Assembly (NCBI GenBank): GCA_015522885.1
Contig: WALJ01000192.1
Coordinates: 1-16,630, forward strand
Source: Thermoplasmata archaeon
Lineage (GTDB): Archaea; Thermoplasmatota; Thermoplasmata; WALJ01
Direction of reading: 5' to 3'
Length of the DNA stretch: 16,630 nucleotides
Shown here piece after piece: positions 1-6,700 of the stretch. Positions within the stretch are counted from its first letter, which is position 1, and each line of letters starts with the position of its first letter. The notes under the pieces are model-generated. The model saw only the letters and a list, made by a program, of their open reading frames with translations. It was not told the DNA's origin and did no database searches. A program made the translations under genes and the position numbers.

Positions 1-55
1 ACAGGGGTTGGGATGCCCGACGATAGGAGGGCAGACAACACCTGCACGAGCGAAT
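1..55. repeat. 55-bp direct repeat, copy 1 (contains tRNA-Leu 3' end)
   Basis: This 55-bp stretch is repeated exactly at 73-127, giving a 72-bp period. Positions 2-14 (CAGGGGTTGGGAT) are identical to 142-154, the last part of the T-arm and the acceptor strand of the neighbouring tRNA-Leu. The next part contains a small inverted repeat, TGCCC and GGGCA around a 10-nt loop. The window begins within one base of the shared sequence, so the array may continue to the left. A partial tRNA 3' end repeated next to the intact tRNA resembles attachment-site duplication by tRNA-targeting integrases. No integrase gene is visible here. Confidence 0.85.
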
Positions 56-72
56 ACACAAATAAAACACTA

Positions 73-127
73 ACAGGGGTTGGGATGCCCGACGATAGGA
101 GGGCAGACAACACCTGCACGAGCGAAT
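73..127. repeat. 55-bp direct repeat, copy 2 (contains tRNA-Leu 3' end)
   Basis: This is an exact second copy of 1-55, separated from it by 17 bp of A-rich sequence and from the tRNA by 12 bp. Positions 74-86 match the tRNA 3' end. Its right part (CCTGCAC, 113-119) can pair with GTGCAGG (139-145), which overlaps the tRNA acceptor end. This gives a possible 7-bp stem just downstream of the tRNA on its own strand. Confidence 0.85.
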
Positions 128-139
128 GAAATGAGCGAG

Positions 140-223
140 TGCAGGGGTTGGGATTTGAACCCAAGAACCACTAAGGACAAGGCCCTCAACCTTGCGCCGT
201 TGACCATGCTTGGCTACCCCTGC
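140..223 (-). tRNA. tRNA-Leu (anticodon GAG)
   Basis: The minus strand folds into a complete class II tRNA of 84 nt. The 7-bp acceptor stem is GCAGGGG with CCCCTGC, and the D-arm stem is GCC/GGC. The anticodon stem CAAGG/CCTTG holds the loop TTGAGGG, with anticodon GAG at 185-187. The variable arm is about 13 nt long. The T-arm is TTGGG-TTCAAAT-CCCAA and the discriminator base is A (position 140). Anticodon GAG, the long variable arm and discriminator A all indicate leucine, reading CUC and CUU codons. CCA is not encoded (the following bases are CTC), so the CCA-adding enzyme must supply it. There is no intron. Confidence 0.96.
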
Positions 224-260
224 ATTGCGGATTTAACTAATCCGGGCATTGAGCAGAACA

Positions 261-275
261 TAAAGTAATATTTAA
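261..275 (-). promoter_or_regulatory. possible promoter of tRNA-Leu
   Basis: On the minus strand the A/T-rich stretch AAATATTACTTTA lies about 40-50 bp before the mature tRNA 5' end. It is the best TATA-like candidate in a less A/T-rich neighbourhood. A start about 25 bp downstream would leave a leader of about 20 nt for RNase P to remove. This rests only on base composition and spacing. Confidence 0.3.
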
Positions 276-302
276 TCATTTTTAGGCCCTCACAACTTTG
301 TA

Positions 303-430
303 GAGCGCGAAAATTATAGTTGGAACTTTCGCTCCTCACACGTCCTTCCGGAAGGAAGGTCTACTCGGAGCTGTCGCTCCTCGTAAATCCCGTCTGCCCC
401 CGATATAAGTTAACAAAGTCAGGTCGGCGA
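303..430 (+). repeat. hairpin-rich dispersed element, copy A
   Basis: The element opens with GAGCGCGAAAATTATAGT (also at 3486 in copy B) and ends with the roughly 40-bp core at 392-430 (also in copies B and C). The body has two stem-loops. One is GGAAC-tttc-GCTCC (322-335, one A-C mismatch) and the other is GGAGC-tgtc-GCTCC (367-380, perfect). Between them is a perfect 14-bp palindrome, TCCTTCCGGAAGGA (343-356). Copy B has the same hairpin type with GGAAC/GTTCC arms, so the paired positions change together. A reading frame of about 30 codons is open in both A and B, but the substitutions do not favour silent sites. I infer a structured RNA or a small non-autonomous mobile element, and I do not recognise a known family. 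Confidence 0.75.
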
Positions 431-684
431 ATGTAAAAGAAATAATGGAATCCCTGAAAGAAGCAATTCAACCCCTTCGTCAAAGAGAACATCCCGCCAA
501 TACTCCTCACACTCTCGGTGAATCACTGGAACAAGTAGGAATGGGAGAAATGCGAGATTCATGCGAGAGTGTACGATGCAGGAGAATTCTCATATGTGAG
601 GATACGGAGGAAAGAGCAACCACGAATTTCTCCTCGCTTCACAAGGGATGGTACAACGCAGGCTTGGATATATGAATGGAATCC
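431..684. other. 254-bp stretch without a convincing gene
   Basis: The only sizeable frame is a 76-codon one (445-675, plus). It has no Shine-Dalgarno site, no recognisable motif, and CGN-rich arginine use unlike the AGG/AGA-rich genes around it. I do not call it a gene. The stretch holds two imperfect inverted repeats. In the first, ACACTCTCG and TGAATC (509-524) pair with GATTCA and CGAGAGTGT (556-572). In the second, AGGAGAATT (580-588) pairs with AATTTCTCCT (625-634); similar arms recur at 14236-14260. The core of copy A carries a TATA-like GATATAAGT, so transcription into this region is possible. Confidence 0.5.
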
Positions 685-2016
685 TTATCTCGCTTTTGTG
701 ATTCTGACACTGTCGATGAGTGCATAAGGTACGAAGGTTCTCTGAGTTTCACCCCACCAGTCGGCAGGAACATTTTCCGAACTCATTTCCCTTATGTTCT
801 TCAGCATATTGAGTATGTTCTCGCTTATTCGCATACTCCTCCATGCCTCCTTTATCTCTCCGTTTTCGATATAGAATATTCCGTCTCTGGGAATCGTGGA
901 GAAATCGCCCTTCAGTTTATCCTGAAACCTTGTGTACCATGTGTTCGCTATGTACAGCCCTTTATCGATATCAGCCATCAGGTCTGCCATACTCCTCTTT
1001 CCGGGTTCGACATAGGTCTGCCATCCCCCCGGTATTATTGAGCCGAGAGGCATGAAATATCCGCCGCTGATTCTGGCATTTGCAGTTGTCTTTGTATCAT
1101 ATTTCTTTGCGGTGGATGTGCTGTGCAGATAGTTTTTAAGAACTCCCTTTTCGATAGTCAGCGCTCTCTTAGTGGGTGCTGCCTCGTCATCGAAGCCTGC
1201 CATTCCTCCGCCCGGCCTGTGCGGGTCATCATAGACCGTGAGGACTTCCGATGCAACCTCTTCTCCAAGCTTATTGACAAAGAAACTCCTTCCGGAATCG
1301 ACGGAGAATGCGGAAAGAGCACTGGCAACCTCGGTTATGGTGGAACCGAAGCAGAGCGGGTCGAGAAGCACCGTGAACTCTCCTTCCTGACCCTCCTTAA
1401 CATTTATGTTCTTCGATGCCAGCATCCCCGCCTTGTTTCCTACGAATTCAGGACCGTATCTTTCGAGTTCTTCCCTGTCCGCTATGTGTGTGCTCGCCTG
1501 CCCAGGATTTCCCTCATCGTTGAACGCTCGAGCGGTTGTCAGGAGATAGGAGCGCTCCTCACTCAACACGTTGTAATTCGTAGCGACCGTAACCCTATGC
1601 TTTGCCCGATATATTTCACCGGAAACCCTCTTTACACCGTTGGAGAGCGCCGATTCGATGGTGATTCTCCCGAATTCGGAAAGCTCATCCGTGTCTATCG
1701 GCCTGAAAGACAGCTTCGAAGCTGTGGATTTCTTGTCATAAATTCCCAGAAAATCTGGGTTTTTAGGGAGTTTTTTTGCAAAATTTATCCCTTTTTCAAT
1801 ATTCTTTTCAAGATCTTCCTCTTTTTTTACTTCCATAGATGTGGTTCTTCCGTCCACCGATAGGAAAACGTATGCGTGGGATACAACCCACCTGTTGCTT
1901 ATATCTCCTCTGTTGTTCGAGAACCTCAACTGAATGTCATCCGCATCCGTCAACTTCACCGCAACCTCATCGGCGCCTTTCTTAAGAGCAATCTTCACAA
2001 TCTTTTCGGCATCCAT
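685..2016 (-). CDS. pmbA: TldE/PmbA-type subunit of the TldD/TldE metallopeptidase
   Basis: This 443-aa protein matches the PmbA/TldE family in length and layout. An N-terminal alpha/beta domain opens with a GADEVAVKL-type segment. The C-terminal half contains a glycine-rich stretch (DDPHRPGGG) and a conserved end. It has no HExxxH motif, as expected for the non-catalytic partner. In known systems TldE pairs with TldD to form a peptidase that trims modified peptides, as in microcin B17 maturation and CcdA degradation; the archaeal substrate is unknown. The ATG is preceded by a GAGGTGG Shine-Dalgarno site (2021-2027) inside the end of tldD. Only 1 nt separates the tldD stop from this start, so the two genes are translated from one message. 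The 3' end abuts a region with no clear terminator. Confidence 0.93.
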   Translation of the reverse strand: MDAEKIVKIALKKGADEVAVKLTDADDIQLRFSNNRGDISNRWVVSHAYVFLSVDGRTTSMEVKKEEDLEKNIEKGINFAKKLPKNPDFLGIYDKKSTASKLSFRPIDTDELSEFGRITIESALSNGVKRVSGEIYRAKHRVTVATNYNVLSEERSYLLTTARAFNDEGNPGQASTHIADREELERYGPEFVGNKAGMLASKNINVKEGQEGEFTVLLDPLCFGSTITEVASALSAFSVDSGRSFFVNKLGEEVASEVLTVYDDPHRPGGGMAGFDDEAAPTKRALTIEKGVLKNYLHSTSTAKKYDTKTTANARISGGYFMPLGSIIPGGWQTYVEPGKRSMADLMADIDKGLYIANTWYTRFQDKLKGDFSTIPRDGIFYIENGEIKEAWRSMRISENILNMLKNIREMSSENVPADWWGETQRTFVPYALIDSVRITKAR

Positions 2017-2017
2017 A

Positions 2018-3421
2018 TTACCACCTCATGTAAACATCTCTGAGCCTCATATGCGGCCCGCCTGTCCAGACATCCACGCCCTGCTCGGGGTCGCTCTTTC
2101 CGCATGTCGCACCGACAAAATCAAGATCCTTTGCTATGGCATCCACGGAGCTCCAGAACGTCTTTGTCGTGAGCTCTATTATCGGCCTTCTTATCGGCCC
2201 CTTTATCTCTCCGTTCTCTATCAGGTATGCCTCCCTTCCGGTGTACTTCTGATTGAACCTTACATCGTCTATGTTCCACTCGGTGAAGGATTTCATGTAA
2301 ACCCCGTATTTCACATCTTCAAAAAGCTCTTCAACCTCGCAATCCCCCGGTTCGACAAAGGTTGTGCTCATTCTCACTATGGGCTCCCTGTCCCATCCGC
2401 TGGCTCTCGCGGCTCCGTTGCTCTTTGTTCCGAGTTTCGCTGCCGTTTCCCTGTTCTGCAGAAACTCGTTTATGAGTCCGTTCTTGTAGAGATAGCGCCT
2501 TCTCGCAGGCACTCCCTCGTCATCATACTTGTAGTATCCGAAGCTGTTCGGCACGGTCGGGTCATCCACGACATTGACTATCTCGCTTCCAATCCTTTGG
2601 CCGACCATCTCCGGTTTTATGAATGATTCTCCTGCCAGATAACCTTCTCTTCCGAGTATCCTGTCCGCCTCGCTCGGATGTCCGCACGATTCATGGGATG
2701 CGATTCCGGTTACTTCAGGTCCGACTATGAGGCCCATTTTGCCATCCTTCAGGGTTTTACCGCTGTTTATAGAGTTCTCAAGGACCTTTGCCATATCAAG
2801 CACCCTCTCTTTCGGGTCCCATTCGTCCCATCTCTCATATCCTCCGGTCCATGCGAGCTGGCTGTACGCCTGTTCGCTCCCTTTCTCGTTCGCTACGACG
2901 ATGAAGTACCTGTATTCGATTGTCGGAAGAAGAGAGGATATCTCCGTACCCTCGGATGTGAGTATGTGTTTCTCCTTCAGGCTGTCTCTGAGAATCTGTA
3001 TTCTGGCTGCAACAGGAGCGCTCTCCGCTGCCGCTCTGTCTATTTCCTTCAGCCATTCTGTCTTCTCCGAGTTATCGACACTCTCAATCTTTCTCTTCTG
3101 TTCAACTGTCCAGAAATCCCTGTATGCCTTCTCATCGGAGAGGCGAACATCGGATATTTTACTCGCTCTTTTAGCCATGGTAATTGCGGTGTCCACGGAT
3201 TTTTTGATGTCATCCCAATCCCCTGAATTCATATATGCCGCACCCATTCCTCCTTTGACGAGCGCTCTTACCGCCATCCCGAAATCGTCTCTTTCCGTTG
3301 ACGACGAGAGAACACCGTTCCTCATGAAATTGAGGGTCAACTTCGTTCTCTCCGCTCTTACCTCAAAATAGTCCGAGTTTTTCTCTCCGTATCGGAGCGC
3401 TCTTTCAGCTATGTCTTTCAT
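2018..3421 (-). CDS. tldD: TldD-type zinc metallopeptidase
   Basis: This is the catalytic subunit of the TldD/TldE peptidase. The zinc motif HESCGH (HExxxH) lies at about residues 243-248. A C-terminal cysteine in GATCGK (about residue 440) fits the third metal ligand known in E. coli TldD. Length (467 aa) is normal for the family. I place the start at 3421 (MKDIAERALRYG) rather than the upstream in-frame ATG at 3436. The TATA box (about 3451-3460) lies only about 20 bp from 3436 but about 35 bp from 3421, leaving room for transcription start and a short leader. It is the first gene of a two-gene operon with pmbA and is divergent from lhr, across copy B of the repeat element. Archaeal TldD substrates are not established. 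Confidence 0.94.
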   Translation of the reverse strand: MKDIAERALRYGEKNSDYFEVRAERTKLTLNFMRNGVLSSSTERDDFGMAVRALVKGGMGAAYMNSGDWDDIKKSVDTAITMAKRASKISDVRLSDEKAYRDFWTVEQKRKIESVDNSEKTEWLKEIDRAAAESAPVAARIQILRDSLKEKHILTSEGTEISSLLPTIEYRYFIVVANEKGSEQAYSQLAWTGGYERWDEWDPKERVLDMAKVLENSINSGKTLKDGKMGLIVGPEVTGIASHESCGHPSEADRILGREGYLAGESFIKPEMVGQRIGSEIVNVVDDPTVPNSFGYYKYDDEGVPARRRYLYKNGLINEFLQNRETAAKLGTKSNGAARASGWDREPIVRMSTTFVEPGDCEVEELFEDVKYGVYMKSFTEWNIDDVRFNQKYTGREAYLIENGEIKGPIRRPIIELTTKTFWSSVDAIAKDLDFVGATCGKSDPEQGVDVWTGGPHMRLRDVYMRW

Positions 3422-3449
3422 GGAATCACTACACATGCATAGCGATGCA

Positions 3450-3467
3450 AGTATTTAGAGGTTTCGG
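3450..3467 (-). promoter_or_regulatory. BRE/TATA promoter of the tldD-pmbA operon
   Basis: On the minus strand this reads CCGAAACC followed by TCTAAATACT, a purine-rich BRE and an archaeal TATA box. It lies 25-40 bp upstream of the preferred tldD start. It matches the promoter of the ATPase at 14356-14373 in 17 of 18 positions, which supports both calls. Confidence 0.65.
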
Positions 3468-3485
3468 AGAGATGTGGATAGAGTG

Positions 3486-3659
3486 GAGCGCGAAAATTAT
3501 AGTCGGAGCTGTGGTTCCTCGTAAAGCCCTCCTAACGGAAGGCAAACTCGGAACTATCGTTCCTCGTAAATCCCTCCTAACGGAAGGCAAACTCGGAACT
3601 CTCGTTCCTCGTAAATCCCGTCTGCCCACGATATAAAGTTAACAAAGTCAGGTCGGCGA
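3486..3659 (+). repeat. hairpin-rich dispersed element, copy B
   Basis: The left end GAGCGCGAAAATTATAGT and the core (3620-3659) match copy A. The body is two full 45-bp units and one partial unit. Each unit carries a stem-loop: GGAGC-tgtg-GTTCC (3505-3518), GGAAC-tatc-GTTCC (3550-3563) and GGAAC-tctc-GTTCC (3595-3608). Outside these arms a further AC/GT pair is set off by a symmetric TC/TC internal loop. Compared with copy A (GGAGC/GCTCC), the fourth pair changes from G-C to A-T or to G-T, which keeps pairing. The element lies between the divergent tldD and lhr genes, pointing toward lhr. Its function is unknown. Confidence 0.8.
3501..3619 (+). repeat. 45-bp tandem repeat (2.6 units) inside copy B
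   Basis: Units start at 3501, 3546 and 3591; the third breaks off into the core at about 3619. Each unit carries a GGARC/GTTCC hairpin, then GTAAA and CCTCCTAACGGAAGG, which can form a second imperfect stem. Because 45 is a multiple of 3, every frame through the array stays open. One plus frame gives a 15-residue repeat ending in the LLTEGK-type block. This is a by-product of unit length rather than good evidence for a protein. Confidence 0.9.
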
Positions 3660-3677
3660 CCGTAATTCCTGTTAAAG

Positions 3678-3712
3678 GGCGGAATAAGCGAAAAAATAAC
3701 TGGACTCTGCAT
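3678..3712 (+). repeat. 35-bp dispersed motif upstream of lhr
   Basis: This stretch starts GGCGGAATAAGCG, continues through an A-run and TAACTG, and ends CTCTGCAT. It matches the minus strand at 15795-15828 at 32 of 35 positions (one 1-bp gap and two substitutions). Its AAAAAATAAC lies about 25 bp before the first lhr ATG and could serve as a weak TATA box. It follows the core of copy B by 18 bp. Confidence 0.8.
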
Positions 3713-3719
3713 CTCTCGA

Positions 3720-6700
3720 ATGCAAAGAACGAATCGCAACCTTAATTACCTTCCACATCTTTGGGGAAAGGATTCTATGCAGAGGCTCAGGATTCGGAAG
3801 CATACAAAGGAAGAGGTTCTCTCCGAGATGCACCCGATAATAAGAGAGTGGTTCAACTCGAAGTTCGAGGAGCTCACCGAGCCTCAGGCATATGCCATTC
3901 CGATAATCCACAAAAAGAAGAGTGTTCTTGTGTCCTCCCCCACAGGCTCCGGAAAGACGATAACAGCATTCCTTTCCATAATAAACAACCTCTTCGAGAT
4001 GGCGGAAAAGGGGGAGCTTGAGGATAAGATATACTGCGTTTATGTTTCACCCCTGAAGGCTCTAGCAAATGATATACACCGCAATCTGGAGCTGCCTCTG
4101 AGTGAGATTTATGAACTTGCAAAGGCCGAGGGCATGGATCTTCCGAAGATAAGAACCGCAATAAGGTCCGGAGATACGAGCCAGAGCGAGAGGCAACGCA
4201 TGGCGAGGAGGCCCCCGCACATATTCATAACAACCCCGGAATCGCTTTCCCTTGTTCTCACATCTCCCAAGTTCAGGCAGAGGTTCAGGGATGTGAAATA
4301 TGTTATTGTCGATGAAATACACGAGATCTCAGGCTCTAAGAGGGGTTCGATGCTCTCGGTGAACCTCGAAAGGCTGCAGAACCTCTCCGGCCCTCTCATC
4401 AGAATAGGTCTCTCTGCAACACAGGCCCCTATTGAGAAGATTGCGGAATTCCTCGGCGGTTATTCCGGCCCAAAGCCGAGAAAGGTGCACATAGTCGAGG
4501 TCAAAAGAAGAAAGGATATGGACCTTGAGGTCCTTTCACCGGTTCCCGATATCACGGCGGTGCCCTATGAGATTGCAAGCGAAAGAGCGTATGACATGAT
4601 AAGGGAGATGATTGAGGAGCACAGAACCACAATAGTTTTCACCAATACGCGGAGCGCTACGGAACATGTCGCATACAAACTGAAGGACAGAGGGATAGAA
4701 GCCGTAGAGGCGCACCACGGAAGCATGAGCAAGGAGAGAAGGCTGGATGTGGAGGAGAAGCTGAAAAAAGGCGAGCTCAAAGCGGTGGTAACATCCACAT
4801 CCCTCGAACTGGGAATAGACATAGGCTATGTGGACCTTGTCATACAGATAGGCTCTCCCAAGAGCATTGCGAAAGGGCTTCAGAGGATAGGCAGGTCGGG
4901 GCATGCGATAGGTGCAACACCCAAGGGCAGGTTCATAGCATTTCAGAACGATGACCTAGTGGAGTGTGCGGTGCTTGTGAAGAGCGCATACGAAGGACTT
5001 CTGGACAGGGTGGACATACCCGCAAACCCCCTGGATGTCCTTGCCCAGACCATAGTCGGGATGAGCCTGGAGGAGAGGTGGAACGTGGACGATGCACTCA
5101 AACTCATAAGGCGCTCCTATTCGTTCCACGCCCTCAAAAAATCGGATTTTCTCTCTGTGATAAACTATCTCTCCGGAAGGAGCGAGGAGTTCTATTCGAA
5201 GATATGGTATGACCCTGATGAGAACACCTTCGGGAAAAAGAGGGGTGCGAGGATGATATACTTCCTGAACTCGGGAACGATACCGGAGGATTCCAATTAC
5301 AGCGTTTACAGCGAGACAGGTGCGGCTCTGGGGAAGCTGTCGGAGAAGTTCGTGGAGCGCCTTTCTCCGGGAGACATATTCGTTCTCGGCGGCAGGAGCT
5401 ACGAGTTCGTCAGGTTGAGGGGGATGAGGGTCCATGTGAGAGATGCGAAGGGAAAGAGCCCCACGGTACCGTCGTGGACCGGAGAGATGCTTCCGAGAAG
5501 CTTCGACCTGTCGGTGGAGGTCGGTAAGTTCAGGGAAAGGATGTCCGAGATGCTGGAGAACTCCGAAGAAAGCGAGATAATAGGCGAACTCGCTAACGAT
5601 TATCACATGACACAGTGGGCTGCGAGTAGCATATACCGCTACTTCACGGAGCAGAAGATGGCCGTGAAAATAATTCCGACACATCGAAGGCTGATGATCG
5701 AGGAATACGGTGGAGAAGGGGATAAGTGGCACTACATCTTCCATTATCCCTTCGGAAGGCGGGTGAACGACGCTCTGTCGAGGGCCATATCGTACAGGAT
5801 ATCGAGAAAGGAGCGCTCCAGCGCCAGCGTTACGGTGACCGACGATTCTTTTATGGTAACGGTTCCGAGAAGGGTAGATGCGAGGGTGTTCGAAAATCTC
5901 ATAGGCTCCGCATCCCTTGAAATGACCCTAAAAGAGGCGGTGCGGGACTCGGAGATGTTCGTGCAGAGGTTCAGGCACTGTGCCACAAGGTCCCTTGCGG
6001 TGCTAAAAAATTACCGCGGCAAGGAGATAAGCGTGGCGAGGCAGAGGCGGCGCTCCTCGAGAATACTGGATTATCTGGCGGACTATGAGGATTTTCCGGT
6101 GATAAAAGAGACCTACAATGAGATACTGAACATTGCCATGGACCTGCCCCATGCGAGGCTGGTTCTCGAACGGATGGAGAAAGGAGATGCGGATATAGAG
6201 ATAATTTCTCAGGAAATACCATCTCCCTTCGCTCAGAATGTCCTTCTTTCCGGTGTTTCCGACATCATATCCATGGAGGATAAGAGCGCTCTTCTCAGGG
6301 AATTCCACAAAAAACTCCTTGAAAAGATACTGCCCGAGGATGAGCTGAAGAAGTTCATGTTCGAAGATGAGAAGGTGAGGGAATATTTCAGAAAGAAGTT
6401 CAGGGTCGGAAAGAAATCCGATATACTAGCCGTACTCAAAAAACTCGGAGCTCTGAATGTGCTCAGCCAGCATTCGAGGAACATCTTCGATTACTGCGAT
6501 GACATGGAGAGGTGCAGGAAATGGGCGGAGAATCTCATTGAAAACGGAAAAATAGTGTCCGTATGGATTGACGGGGTTTTCTGGACTCTTGAGGAATATC
6601 TCCCCGAATATGCTTCGGTTTACTCGAGAGAAATCGATATAAAAGAGATTCACGGTAAAGTACTCGAATTCGCTGAAAACGGAAGGAGTTTGAAGGAAGT

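Noticed and set aside
1..127. CRISPR array
   Set aside because: Only two 55-bp repeats with a 17-bp gap, and the repeat contains tRNA sequence; no cas genes are present.
445..675. 76-codon plus-strand ORF after the core of copy A
   Set aside because: No ribosome site, no motif, atypical arginine codons; lies in a region of inverted repeats.
1123..1863. Long plus-strand ORF of 246 codons
   Set aside because: Antisense shadow of pmbA, which has clear family features on the minus strand.
3445..3636. Plus-strand ORF of 63 codons with a 15-residue repeat, and its minus-strand mirror at 3429-3629
   Set aside because: The repeated peptide follows directly from a 45-bp tandem DNA repeat, whose length keeps all frames open. 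Between copies A and B changes are not biased to silent sites but do preserve base pairing.
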